DNA from: DATFVJ01 sp963826515
GTDB lineage: Bacteria > Actinomycetota > Actinomycetes > Streptosporangiales > Streptosporangiaceae
Assembly: GCA_963826515.1 (NCBI GenBank)
Contig: CAWGXI010000006.1
Span: 310,001-374,000 of the forward strand
DNA: 64,000 nucleotides
Reading direction: 5' to 3'
How positions within the stretch are numbered: position 1 is the stretch's first letter; every line of letters starts with the position of its first letter. The notes under the pieces were generated by a model, which saw nothing but the letters and a program-made list of their open reading frames with translations, did not search any database and was not told the origin of the DNA. Made by a program: the position numbers and the translations under genes. Of the stretch, positions 1-8,980 are shown in pieces.

Positions 1-195
1 CGGCATCGCTGTCCTCGGGCAGCGAGCCGTGACAGCCAGCACCGGACGGCTACGCGGCCGCCCGGGTGCACCGCACGCCAGCCCGCTGCCCGGCGCGGGG
101 GATCGAGTGAGACATTGCCCGGCTCCGCTTGATGTGCGACACAGTGGCCTCGGTCGATGCACTACGGGCATGTGCGTTACGCGTAACATGGGCTG

Positions 196-861
196 GTGCC
201 TGATACCCGGGATTGTGAGCGGTGCGGCGCTGTGTTCGCGCCGCGCCGGGAGCACGCCCGGTTCTGCTCTGCTCGCTGCCGTGTCGCATGGAACCGCGAA
301 AACGCAAGCAATCGGACGGCCGAGGTGAGCGCGCTCGACTGGTCCATCACCGCGATGCGTGACGCGACCGGGCGGCTTCTCAGGGTTAGGGTATGGGAAC
401 GCCCGCGCGCGTTTGCGGTAATCAGTGAGGCGGTGTGGTGGGTCACCATCGTCGACGGCACGCTGCTGCGCTATGACCCGGAGGCGTACGACGGTGTATT
501 GGGAGGCCAGGGTCTGGCAGAGCGCCGGCTGATCGAGGGAACCTTGGCAGGGCTGCGCTTCGTGCGCAACCGGATGGGTCACTACGTCGATCATGTTGAC
601 TTCATCCACCCGGAGGCAAGCCGTTCCGGCCATGGCGATGGCCGCATCACGACCTGGACGTGGAAATCAGTGCCGGAGCCGGCGCTCGCGTCGCTTCCGC
701 CGCGCGGGCAGGCGTGGGAGATGACGCGGTATCGGGCGTACGAGGCTCATCTAGCGGGTCACACCGTCGGGGCGGTCTTCGGGCGGGCTGCCGCGTTCCT
801 GAAGCTTGTTGCCGCGGGGGCAACCCTAGTCACGGATATCAGCGTGCATGCCGCGCGTTGA
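196..861 (+). CDS. Zinc-ribbon-headed hypothetical protein
   Basis: A 221-residue protein starting at GTG. The N-terminus carries a four-cysteine knuckle, CERCGAVF followed by FCSARCR (about residues 7-30), that resembles the short zinc-binding heads of actinobacterial regulatory or DNA-binding proteins. The remaining ~190 residues are mixed alpha/beta with many aromatic residues and contain no catalytic motif I recognise. There is no signal peptide or membrane segment. The only alternative starts upstream are in other frames. Function unknown; metal binding by the cysteine head is inferred from the spacing only. Confidence 0.6.
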   Translation: MPDTRDCERCGAVFAPRREHARFCSARCRVAWNRENASNRTAEVSALDWSITAMRDATGRLLRVRVWERPRAFAVISEAVWWVTIVDGTLLRYDPEAYDGVLGGQGLAERRLIEGTLAGLRFVRNRMGHYVDHVDFIHPEASRSGHGDGRITTWTWKSVPEPALASLPPRGQAWEMTRYRAYEAHLAGHTVGAVFGRAAAFLKLVAAGATLVTDISVHAAR

Positions 862-935
862 AAGCCACTCTTCGATCCGGCGACGATTCGCCGCGCGCCG
901 AAGCTGCCTGTGCTCGGCGGCAGGGAGGATGGCTG

Positions 936-2605
936 ATGGTGGCTGTGGGGTCAATCGTCCGGCTCGCGGACGAAATTGCCGCGGCGGAACTGCGGAACGA
1001 CCCGTTCGGTGCCTCCTACATGGGCGTCAGCGGTTACGACGACGCGGCACCCGACCTGTCGCCGGATGCGCGGCAGGGGTGGCGAGACTGCCTCGTCAAC
1101 GTCCTGATTCGCAGCGAGCACCTGGAGGCCGACGACGCCGACAGCCGCATGCTGCTAGCCGCAGAGCGGGACAACGTCATGCGCGCTCGCCCTGGTCGAC
1201 TCGCGCGTGCAGGAGTTCAGCGTGACCACGGTCCCGTTCGACGGGCCATCCAAGATGCTGTTGGCGGCCCGCACGTCGGTCACTGACGCGGCCAGCGCCA
1301 CGGCATACCTCAGCCGCTGCCGAGGGATCCGGCCTATCTCGACCAGGATGCGCAGCGGCTGGCCGACGCCGTGGGCAGCGGCCTGCTGCCCGTCGCGCCC
1401 CTGGTTAACGGTCTCATTACCCAATTTCGCGACCACCTGGCCCATCCGGGAAGCGACCCGATGCTCGCCCACCGGCCGCCGGAGGGCTGGGGACGGCGCA
1501 GCGACGTGGCGCGATGAGCTCGATCGGGTCATCCGAGCCGAGATCCGCCCGGCGATCGCTCGCTACCTTGACCTGCTCGTCGAGCTGCTTCCCAAGTCGC
1601 GGCCGCCGCAGCGGGCGGGTTTGCTCCACGTGCCTGGCGGCACGGCGGCGTATGCCTGCTGCATTCGCATCGGCACCACGCTCGCGCTCGATGCGGACGA
1701 GATCCACCGTGTCGGGCTGACTGCGCTCGCGGAATCCGAGGAACGCATCGCGGAGACCGGTGCCCGCGTGCTCGGCACGCCCACCGCCGGAGAGGTCATG
1801 GCCCGTTTGCGTGACGATGCCGCTCTCACGGCGCCAGCAGGCAGCGACGCCATGGCGCTAGCCGCGGCCGCTATCGCCCGCGCCGAGGAAATAGGCGCGG
1901 ACCTGTTCCACCCGCCGCTGCCACCTGCGTGCGCGACCGAGCCGATGCCGCCGCATCTGGGCCGAGTCGGGTGCGCCGCCCATGTATTCACCGCCCGCCC
2001 GCGACGGCTCGCGCTCCGGCGCATATCTGTTCAACCGCGCTCATCCTGGGCCAACGGGCAGCTGGGCCCTGGAGTCCGCAGCTTTTCACGAGGGGGTTCC
2101 TGGCCACCACGCCCAGTTCGCCCGGCTGCAGCTCGCGTGCGACCTGCCGCTGTTGCTGACCGCGTTCGGCGTCGTGGCCCACAGCGAGGGTTGGGGCCTT
2201 TACGCCGAACGCCTCGCGGACGAGTTTGGCCTGTACTCCGACGCCGTCCAGGAGCTTGGCATGCTCGGCTGTGCGGCCTGGCGCGCTGTCCGCCTCGTCG
2301 TCGACAGCGGCCTGCATGCTCGTGGCTGGAGCTGCGCCAAGGCGCTGGAGTTCGCGCTGGCGCATACCCCAATGCCCGAGTCCTTCATGAGCGCAGAGAT
2401 AGACCGCTATATCGCCATGCCTGGCCAGGCGCTCGGCTACCTCATCGGCCAGCGCGAAATCATCCGGCTGCGCGACGACGCCCGGGCGCGGCTCGGGGCG
2501 GCCTACGACATCCGCGACTTCCACTCCGCCGTCCTGGACCACGGCGCCCTGCCGCTCCCGGTGCTGTCGCAGGTCGTGGAGGCATGGGTGACATCTGGCG
2601 CATGA
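936..2605 (+). pseudogene. DUF885-family metallopeptidase-like gene, multiply frameshifted
   Basis: DUF885 proteins are zinc-peptidase-like enzymes of about 550 residues. An ATG preceded by GGGAGG opens the reading, which then has to be followed through at least four frame changes: near 1190, near 1327, near 1500 and near 1980. Family-like segments are visible in each frame. The segment at 1329-1500 reads PAYLDQDAQRLADAVGSGLL and then meets a stop. The last segment contains the metal-binding signature HEGVPGHH (2087-2110) and SEGWGLYAERLADEFG, both typical of the family. The full-length order is preserved, so this is a point-decayed gene and not a deletion. Clustered sequencing indels are a less likely alternative. 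Confidence 0.75.
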
Positions 2606-3125
2606 CCGGGTTTCTCCAGCCTGGTCGTCAGCCCGAAGCGGATGAGAGGCCGGGTCTGTGCGGACGGTGGCTGGCTGCCGCGGCGACGGTGAGCAGCGGC
2701 AATTCAGGCCGGATTCGGCGGCGCGGCCCGATGATTCTTCGCCGCGTCGATCGTCTCCTTCTTAACGCACACCAGGGAACAGGGACCGATGAGCAGCGCT
2801 GGCCCGCATCCGCTGCTCTACCGGGACAGCCGAAGGCCGCCCAGGTTGCGATGACCGGACCGACCCCGCCCGCCCTGATGCGGGACTTCTGGCGGTACGC
2901 GGCAAATGCCGGAACCCGCGTATAGGGCGATCCGGAGGGTCAGCACGCCGAGCCTCGCGGCCAGCGCGGGCAGGATAGGCGGCAATTGCCAGCCTTGGGG
3001 GCCGGTCGGTGAGCAGGTCACCGCGATGCACCGCTCCGGCAAGGATGCGGGCGGAACATTCGGTTCCGTTGCGTGCCGCGCATACGCGGCAGGTGCCGGC
3101 AGCGGGGACGGGTAGAGTCTTGCTG
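2606..3125 (+). other. Intergenic, no recognised gene
   Basis: About 520 bases between the DUF885 remnant and nitrile hydratase. A short ATG-started reading at 2788 (MSSAGPHPLLYRDSR) stops after about 21 codons, and a different frame continues to 2925. This could be the start of another decayed gene, but I cannot name it. The promoter of the nitrile hydratase operon should lie in the 3' part, although no clear -35/-10 pair stands out. Confidence 0.3.
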
Positions 3126-3752
3126 GTGGACGGCATCCATGACCTAGGTGGCATGCAGGGTTTCGGGCCGGTGGTTCATTCGTCGGCTGAGCCGGCCTTT
3201 CACGAGCGGTGGCAGGCGGTGGCCCGGGCACTGGTGGCCGTTGTCACCGGTGCGGTCGAGGCTAGCGGGGGCGAGTTCCGGCACTCTATCGAGCGGATGG
3301 AGCCGGGCCAATACCTGACGTCTAGCTATTACGAGCATTGGCTCACCGCGGCGGCCACCCTGGCCGTCGAGCATGGGCTGGTGACCCACTCGGACCTTGA
3401 GGCGCGCGCCGGCGGGCGGTTCCCGCTGAGCGGACCGGTGCTTGCGCCGCCCGTCGCCGTCGCCGGTCCCGACGTCGGCGAGCCCCGCTTCGGGGTCGGC
3501 GAGCGTGTCCGGGTGCGTGAGTGGCATCCGCCCGGCCACACCCGCTGCCCGGGATACGTCCGGGGCAAGGCCGGGACGGTCGTGCGGGTGGACGGCACCC
3601 AGTCGGTGCCTGATATCGAGGCTCATGGCACCGCGCGCCGGTACGAGCCGACATATTCGGTCCGCTTCGACGCCGCCGATCTGTGGCGGGACGGTCAGCG
3701 CGGCGTGTCGGTGCACGTCGACCTGTGGGACAGCTACCTGGAGCGATCATGA
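3126..3752 (+). CDS. nthB: Nitrile hydratase beta subunit
   Basis: Beta subunit of the alpha2beta2 nitrile hydratase that hydrates nitriles to amides in the cytoplasm. The protein opens with the diagnostic beta-subunit sequence VDGIHDLGGMQGFG, which fixes the GTG start; the longer upstream reading has no family similarity. The 208 residues include a central helical domain (HERWQAVARAL, SYYEHWLTAAA) and a C-terminal SH3-like barrel (VGERVRVREWHPPGHTRCPGY) typical of the family. The stop overlaps the alpha-subunit start as ATGA, so translation is likely coupled. The beta-then-alpha order is that commonly found for cobalt-type enzymes. Confidence 0.95.
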   Translation: MDGIHDLGGMQGFGPVVHSSAEPAFHERWQAVARALVAVVTGAVEASGGEFRHSIERMEPGQYLTSSYYEHWLTAAATLAVEHGLVTHSDLEARAGGRFPLSGPVLAPPVAVAGPDVGEPRFGVGERVRVREWHPPGHTRCPGYVRGKAGTVVRVDGTQSVPDIEAHGTARRYEPTYSVRFDAADLWRDGQRGVSVHVDLWDSYLERS

Positions 3753-4342
3753 GCGAGGAGGGCCATCACCGGGCTGCCATGTCACCGGTCGAGCAGCGGG
3801 CCGCCGCCCTTGAGGCGTTGCTGACCGAGCGGGGGCTGGTGCCCGAGGGCTTCATAGAAGAGATCACCCGCCGCTACGAGTCGGAGATAGGCCCGCTGAA
3901 CGGGGCGAAGGTCGTGGCCCGTGCCTGGGCCGACCCGCAGTACAAGGAGCGCCTGCTGGCTGAGGGCACCGCCGCCATCGCCGAGCTTGGCTTCGGCGGG
4001 CCGGAGGGCCACCTCATGGTGGTGATGGAGAACACTCCCGCCGTCCACAATGTCATCGTGTGCACGCTGTGCTCTTGCTATCCGTGGCCGACACTGGGGC
4101 TGCCGCCGGCGTGGTATAAAGACCCTCCCTACCGGGCCCGGATGGTCCGGGAGCCCCGGACGTTGCTGGCCGAGATGGGCTGCCAGCTGCCCGACGATGT
4201 CGAGATCCGAGTGTGGGACTCCTCCGCCGAGGTTCGCTATCTCGTCCTGCCCCAGCGCCCACCGGGGACCGAGGGCATGACTGAGGCGGAGCTGGCCGGG
4301 CTGGTTACCCGGGACTCGATGATCGGCGTTGCTCGCCTGTGA
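3749..4342 (+). CDS. nthA: Nitrile hydratase alpha subunit, cobalt type
   Basis: Catalytic alpha subunit carrying the low-spin metal site, 197 residues. The metal-binding loop is VCTLCSC with Cys105, Cys108, Ser109 and Cys110. Threonine at the second position (C-T-L-C-S-C) marks cobalt-type enzymes, while iron-type enzymes have serine there. YPWPTLGLPPAWYK directly follows, as in the family. It starts on the ATGA overlap with nthB and its own stop overlaps the GTG of the accessory gene, making a tight three-gene operon. The two catalytic subunits look intact; assembly may be affected by the broken accessory gene downstream. Confidence 0.95.
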   Translation: MSEEGHHRAAMSPVEQRAAALEALLTERGLVPEGFIEEITRRYESEIGPLNGAKVVARAWADPQYKERLLAEGTAAIAELGFGGPEGHLMVVMENTPAVHNVIVCTLCSCYPWPTLGLPPAWYKDPPYRARMVREPRTLLAEMGCQLPDDVEIRVWDSSAEVRYLVLPQRPPGTEGMTEAELAGLVTRDSMIGVARL

Positions 4343-4604
4343 GCCGGCATCTGAGCCCGCAGGAGATGGGCTTGCAGGAGATGGGCCTGCCGCGCCGAAA
4401 CGGCGAGCTGGCCTTTGACGCGCCCTGGCAGAGCAGGGTGTTCGGGCTCGCAGTCGTCGATCACGCGTTCGGCGGCGACAGAGAACCGTTCCGCAGCAGC
4501 TCATCAAGGCCATCGCGGCCGAGCCCGGCCGCCCTTACTGGGAGAGCTGGACCACCGCGCTCGAGGCGCTGGTGGAGACCGTGCCTGAATCACCCACGTC
4601 ATGA
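4339..4604 (+). pseudogene. Nitrile hydratase accessory/activator protein, frameshifted
   Basis: Small P14K/NhlE-like accessory protein that, in cobalt nitrile hydratases, helps deliver cobalt to and mature the alpha subunit. GTG overlaps the nthA stop. The N-terminus has the family segment LPRRNGELAFDAPWQSRVFG. Near 4490, after REPFR, the similarity jumps to another frame that reads QQLIKAIAAEPGRPYWESW and ends at TGA 4602-4604, a normal family C-terminus. In the original frame the product runs to 4614 with unrelated sequence. One base appears missing. A 15-bp near-perfect tandem duplication (4361-4375, 4376-4390) adds QEMGL twice near the N-terminus. Confidence 0.75.
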
Positions 4605-4610
4605 CGGAAC

Positions 4611-4997
4611 GTGAGTGTGCGCGCTACGGCGCGCGTGCCGGATCCGAATAATCCGGATCCGCTACTCGCGGTGCTGGAGGGATCCCGGTTCCTGGAAGAC
4701 CAAGTACCGTGCACCAGACGGCCCACCACCGTCGAAGGGGGTAGCGAGGCAGCCTCTGGCGTACGCGCCGAGAACGCGGTGCTTGTTGAACAGGCTCGCC
4801 AGCTCGTGGCCGATCCCGACCTGGGTCATGGCGGGTGGCCGAAGCTGGCACTGCGCCAGCGGTACCGCTCCGTCATCGCGGCCAGCGCCTTGCGCCGCCT
4901 CGGCTACCCGGACGTGTCCGACCTGCTCGGTGGCTACGTGGCCTGGGCGGCAGCGACGCTGCCGGTGTCCCACGGTGAGCAGCCAGCCAGCAGATAG
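4611..4997 (+). pseudogene. Rhodanese-domain C-terminal remnant
   Basis: The open frame codes for 128 residues, but only the last third resembles a family: QRYRSVIAASALRRLGYPDVSDLLGGYVAW (about 4850-4960; two overlapping pieces) matches the C-terminal end of a rhodanese domain. The position where the active-site loop should lie reads LRQRYRS, without the catalytic cysteine of the usual C-x-S-G-x-R loop. The first ~80 residues look like chance open sequence. I read it as a fragment of a longer sulfurtransferase or metallo-beta-lactamase/rhodanese fusion. Near its start, CCGGATCCG occurs twice six bases apart (about 4641-4661). Confidence 0.55.
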
Positions 4998-5085
4998 CCC
5001 AGACTCGGGCTCAGCGGGACAGCTCTTGCCCGGGCCCGAGCCAAGCTGCCCGACGTAAGCGAGCGCGGCCGGTGGGCGGCCGGCC

Positions 5086-5290
5086 ATGCACCCGGCGCCC
5101 CGTTTATGCCGATGGGACGGGTCCAGGAACGGCCAGCGGAGCTGGCCCCAGGTCGCCTGGGTAAGGCGGGTCCGAGTTGGTCGCGCTGGCACCGCATCCC
5201 ATCCCAATGAGGTGCACGTGGCCGACTTCACCTGCGTGCCGCTGCCCCCAGGTTGCGGCCACACCGCATTCGTGACGCGCACATAGCGAC
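5086..5290 (+). mobile_element. IS3-family transposase fragment
   Basis: A 66-residue open frame ends with HPNEVHVADFTCVPLPPGC and then GHTAFVTRT. This resembles the start of the DDE catalytic core of IS3-type OrfB (…VADFTYVPL…GYTAFVIDAFA), including the first catalytic Asp. The frame stops at 5284-5286 where the family continues for ~150 residues. No second or third catalytic residue and no terminal inverted repeats were seen. It is a short relic, and the match rests on about 25 residues. Confidence 0.45.
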
Positions 5291-5516
5291 CGATCTGGAT
5301 GGTCGCCGGTGCATGGACGCGATCTTGCGGCCGACCATAACGCCGGTACTCGCGCATTGGCCGCGGACCAGCCTCAGTCACTGAACGTGATCCGGTTTCC
5401 AAATGGGTAGGCCCGGCCATCGTTGGGCGTTCACCGCTGTCCGCCTGGATGATCAGGGCTAGGCTGCCGGCTTGACGAGATGCTCGTTCGCGCTTTTTTC
5501 CCACGCGGGGCGGTGG

Positions 5517-6208
5517 ATGGTGGCTGACCGGGACATGGAAGAAGCGCTGGCGCACAGTTTTTTTGGGGAGGCTGCCGCCGGAAGTCGTTTCGAGGCTGCG
5601 GGGCGGAGGGAGAACGCGCCGACTATCCGGCGGGCACTACGATCTACCGGGCTGGTTCGGGCCCGAGAGCGTTGCTGGTTGTGCGCGGTCTGATCCGTGT
5701 CTATATGACCTCCGCGCAGGGCCGGCAGGTCACGGTCCGGTACGCGCGGGCCGCTGACGTGCTGGGGATCGCGGTCCTGGTGGGCGGGCCGGCCAACGTA
5801 AAAGTCCAGGCTCTGGCGGCGTCGAGCCTGTTTCGGATCAGTTCGCGGACGCTGACCGGCGCGGCGCGCAGCGATGCCCGGGTCGCGTGGGCCATGGCGG
5901 AGGAGCTGAACCGAAGACTCTACGAGTCGCTGCAGCAGACGGCGGTCAACGCGTTCGGCTCGGTGCGGCAGCGCGTCGCTGCTCATCTGCTCGATCTTGC
6001 CTCCGCCCAGCAGCATCCGCATGGCCGCCTGGCGGCTCGCGTGTCCCAGCAGGAGCTTGCGGATGCGGTCGGGTCCGTCCGCGAGGTGGTTGCCCGGGTT
6101 CTGCGGGACTTCCGGGTCGCGGGAATCGTGGCCACTTCACCGGACAGCGTCCTGATCCTCGACGCGCGGCGGCTTCACGGCGAATCGGGGGACCCCGCTG
6201 GCCTGTGA
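5517..6208 (+). pseudogene. Crp/Fnr-family transcriptional regulator, two frameshifts
   Basis: A cyclic-nucleotide-binding-fold regulator with a C-terminal winged helix. The N-terminus MEEALAHSFFG is in one frame. After the homopolymer run T7-G4 (about 5560) the similarity moves to GRLPPEVVSRLRGGG, and after a G-rich tract near 5607 to ADYPAGTTIYRAGSGPRALL and onward. From 5672 the frame is open to the end, with the beta-roll (VRGLIRVYMTS, VTVRYARAADVLG) and the helix-turn-helix SQQELADAVGSVREVVARVL. Both breaks lie in mononucleotide-rich stretches, so replication slippage or sequencing indels are equally possible. A product started internally would lack half of the sensor domain. Confidence 0.75.
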
Positions 6209-6396
6209 CTTTGGTTACTGAGCGCTGTTACTGACGTCACTGACAGGCCGGACAGGCAGCGGCACGCTGGCAAAGTCCTCGCGCTCAAGAATCAGATGCC
6301 AGATCTGGTCGTCCTGCCGGCCCACGACGCAACCGCTGCCGCGCGCCTGCTCGGCACCTGACACAGGAGACGGCCACGCAGGCATTCGAGAACAAG

Positions 6397-6894
6397 GTGA
6401 CGATCCAACGGCCCGCCGAGGAAGTCTTCGCGTTCCTCGCCGACTTCGAGAACATCCCGATGTGGAACTACGCGATCGAAGAGACCAGCAAGGCTTCCGC
6501 CGGACCCGTCGGGGTGGGCACCAGGTACCGCCAGACCCGTTCGGTTCCGGGCAGGAGTACCGAGAGCTTCGAGGTCACCGTCTTCGAGTCAGCCAGCCGG
6601 CTGGCCATTCACGGACAAATCGTCCCCTTCCAGGCAACGATCAGCTACGAGCTAGCGGCCAGGGCCGGCGCGACACGGCTTGTCAACAACGTGGAACTCG
6701 ATCCCTCCCAGGCCATGCTGAGGCTTTCTGCCCCGCTCGCGACCCCCAGGATCAAGGCGGCAGTGGCGCAGAACCTCGGCAAACTCAGGCTGGTCCTGGA
6801 AGGCGGCCAGCCAGCATGGCGCGATGCGGCCCTTGCGGTGCCCCAGCCCGCAGACGCATGGCTGGTGCGTGCCGGACCACGTCGTGCGGCTTGA
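6397..6894 (+). CDS. SRPBCC-family protein with a probably mutated start codon
   Basis: START/polyketide-cyclase fold protein that usually binds a hydrophobic ligand. PAEEVFAFLADFENIPMWNY near the N-terminus and the later strands VTVFESASRLAIHG and ATISYELAAR are typical. The first usable start in frame is GTG 6397, which lacks a ribosome binding site. Twenty-one bases upstream, in frame, ACG (6376-6378) sits six bases after AGGAG (6365-6369) and is followed by QAFENKVTIQ, the expected family N-terminus. I infer an original ATG changed to ACG. The 3' end overlaps the antisense amidohydrolase remnant. Confidence 0.7.
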   Translation: MTIQRPAEEVFAFLADFENIPMWNYAIEETSKASAGPVGVGTRYRQTRSVPGRSTESFEVTVFESASRLAIHGQIVPFQATISYELAARAGATRLVNNVELDPSQAMLRLSAPLATPRIKAAVAQNLGKLRLVLEGGQPAWRDAALAVPQPADAWLVRAGPRRAA

Positions 6895-7440
6895 CGGGCG
6901 CGATGCCCGCATCGGTGCCAGCGGCCATAGCTGCCCCGGCCTGATACAGCTGCCGTGTGTTGGCGAGGATGCCGGGAATGCGGGTGGCCATCGCGGGTGG
7001 CGGCGCCAGGCTGGGCATTGGCACCATGCCGACCGTGGCCCCGACGATGATCCGCTGGCCGGCGATCAGCTGGATCAGCTGGATCAGGTGGCCGGGTGCG
7101 TCTACGCCGTCTTGGGTCCAGAACGTCACGGGTTCCAGCCCGTCCACGCCGGCGGCCACCGCGTCCGCGATCGCGCTGACGGCGTGGGCGTGCGCGGTCA
7201 CCTCCAGCCCGAGCCGGTGTGCTTCATGGACGGCGGCGCGCAGCACGTTGGGCGGGAACTGGGCGAGGTCCTGGCGGGAGCCGGGTGTCAGGGTCCCGCC
7301 GCTGGCCATGATCTTGATGACGTCCAGGTCGGCGGCACCCGCTGCGGCGGTCAGAGCGTTGGCCGCCGCGGCTGCCGCGCGGAACCTGGCCGCGGCCAGA
7401 TCGTCAGAGCGGGCGCTGTCGGCTGCCCCGCTCCGACCAG
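6850..7440 (-). pseudogene. Amidohydrolase-family remnant
   Basis: Imidazolonepropionase-like metal-dependent hydrolase. The minus strand reads ADLDVIKIMASGGTLTPGS, then HRLGLEVTAHAHAVSAIADA with the metal-binding H-A-H, and near the end GTDAGIAPVKPHDVV with the catalytic Asp. The family N-terminus (signature H-x-H and about 120 residues) is missing beyond about 7440, and similarity stops after PHDVV, where an unrelated tail follows. Both ends are therefore lost and the piece runs antisense into the SRPBCC gene. Confidence 0.65.
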
Positions 7441-7683
7441 CCCGGCGCTTTCGTCAACGCCGCCGACAGCGCTCAGGATCCGCCTCCATGGCCACAACGG
7501 CGGTGCGCCCTGCTCCTGCACGGCACGCCCCCACAGAACCCGCTGCCCGCTGCGGCGCGTGCCGACAGCGAGCTCCTCTGCTAGCCGGGTCTTGCCAATC
7601 TGCCCCTTGCATTTTGGCTGCGCCGCCTTGGGCCTGGGTCCTCGCTCTGCTGATCGGGCCTGCGACCGCCACGCTGGCGCGGG

Positions 7684-8382
7684 TCACTTCCGTAACTCCC
7701 GCCGCATCGCGCGGGGGGTGGCTGATGTTGCGCGGCTGCGCCCGAAGGCGGCTGAGAACAGATAGCTGGTCGCCAGGCTGCGGTAGGGCCGCCAGCGTTC
7801 GGCGATGGTGAGCACCTCATCGGGGGCGGGGGGGTGATCGAGCTGGTAGGCGGCCTGAACGGCCTTGCGGAGGGCGAGGTCGCCAGGCAGGACGACGTCC
7901 TCACGCTCCAGCGCGATGATGAGGGCACCCTGGACGGTCCAGGGTCCTATCCCCGGGATCGTGGTGAGCTGCGCGATGAGCTCCTCGTCTGGGAGGCTGC
8001 TCAAAACGTCCAGGCTCAGCCGCCCATCGGATAGCTGTTCGGCGAGGTCGCGCAGCGTGGTGATCTTGCGTCCGGATAGCCCAGCCCGGCGGAGTTGGCC
8101 GGGATCTACCCGCAGCATCTCCGCAGGGGAGGGGAGGTGGCCGTCAAAGATTGCCTGGATGCGGGCGAATGTCCGCCTGGTGGCTTGAACGGATAGCTGC
8201 TGTCCGGTGACCTGGAAAACCAGCGCGCCGTAAAGGTCCATCGGCGGCAGCTCGGCTATCCATGCGCGCGGGTCGAAACCGGGCCGGTCGTCGATGAGCC
8301 GGGCCAGCACAGGGTCGGCTCGGTGGAGGTAAGAGCGTGCCTGCTGCAGCCGGTCACGCTGGCCGCGGCGGTCCTTATTCAC
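7684..8382 (-). CDS. DNA-3-methyladenine glycosylase II, AlkA-like
   Basis: Base-excision-repair glycosylase of the HhH-GPD superfamily, 232 residues. Features: MDLYGALVFQVTGQQLSVQA (residues 48-67), the helix-hairpin-helix LTTIPGIGPWTVQGAL (139-154) that grips DNA, and the catalytic aspartate at about residue 168 in LPGDLALRK. It lacks the Ada-type N-terminal domain, as in short bacterial AlkA proteins. Translation starts at ATG; no strong Shine-Dalgarno is visible. It appears intact, which is notable because both neighbours are decayed or unrelated. Solitary gene; expression may be constitutive or alkylation-induced. Confidence 0.9.
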   Translation of the reverse strand: MNKDRRGQRDRLQQARSYLHRADPVLARLIDDRPGFDPRAWIAELPPMDLYGALVFQVTGQQLSVQATRRTFARIQAIFDGHLPSPAEMLRVDPGQLRRAGLSGRKITTLRDLAEQLSDGRLSLDVLSSLPDEELIAQLTTIPGIGPWTVQGALIIALEREDVVLPGDLALRKAVQAAYQLDHPPAPDEVLTIAERWRPYRSLATSYLFSAAFGRSRATSATPRAMRRELRK

Positions 8383-8542
8383 CGAGTCACTCCGGCTCCC
8401 TGGGCGGGTTCTTATCTGGCCAGTCGTCGTAGCAAGGGCCGCAGAGCGTCTTCACCTTGTCGATATGTGCATACGACCGCAGTTGAAAGGGTAATCATGC
8501 ACAGCGCTTCCGTGGGCGCGTCCTCGTGGCGCTGCTGCGGGG

Positions 8543-8980
8543 TCAGCGCTCGGCGTGTGGAGGTGAGGCGTAACGCGCCACGGTAAAGGCGATGATGAGC
8601 GGCACGTCCAGGGCGAAGATCGCGAGCATCGTCGCCACGACGGCCAGCGGGACGCCGCGGGTGTGGTCACGGACGAACGCAAAGCCGATCATCGCGGCCG
8701 AGATGACATAGGCGAGAAGGGCCCACCGGAAGACGAGGAAGAACCGGCCCCAGGCGAACTGCCGCAGCCGGGACAGGAGGTAGCTGCCCAACAGCAGAAG
8801 CGCGGCGCTGACGGCGGTAATGGTGATCGGCGCGCCGAGAGGGGGGCGGCGGGGGACGTATGACGCCATGAGGATCCCGCCGATGACGACCAGGGCAAGG
8901 GAGACGATGGCAAGCTCGGCGACCGGTGGAAATCGCCGGGAAGTAGTTTGCGCCGGCATGGCAGCGGGATCGCCGCTCAT
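8543..8980 (-). CDS. Four-helix membrane protein
   Basis: A 145-residue integral membrane protein with four hydrophobic segments: about 21-40 (ELAIVSLALVVIGGILMASY), 50-67 (PITITAVSAALLLLGSYL), 83-103 and 113-135. The loops are short and basic on the inside. Its ATG overlaps the TGA of the upstream membrane gene as ATGA, so the two form a coupled pair and may form a complex. No family recognised and no catalytic residues visible. Confidence 0.65.
   Translation of the reverse strand: MSGDPAAMPAQTTSRRFPPVAELAIVSLALVVIGGILMASYVPRRPPLGAPITITAVSAALLLLGSYLLSRLRQFAWGRFFLVFRWALLAYVISAAMIGFAFVRDHTRGVPLAVVATMLAIFALDVPLIIAFTVARYASPPHAER

Noticed and set aside
2930..3010. Possible cobalamin-riboswitch-like GC-rich leader before nitrile hydratase
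   Set aside because: A few fragments resemble a B12 box region, but the conserved B12-box core and paired arms are not present.
4662..5555. 297-codon open frame on the minus strand
   Set aside because: It runs antisense over the rhodanese and IS3 relics, is rich in Arg/Pro/Gly, has no family similarity and no ribosome binding site. Typical GC-rich shadow.
7455..7585. Possible alpha/beta-hydrolase scrap (LLHGTPPQNPLP) on the plus strand
   Set aside because: Only about a dozen residues resemble the oxyanion loop, and a frame change is needed. Too little to list as a feature.
6824..7765. 313-codon plus-strand open frame
   Set aside because: Mirror of the amidohydrolase remnant; composition (His/Gly/Arg-rich) and lack of start signal mark it as a shadow.
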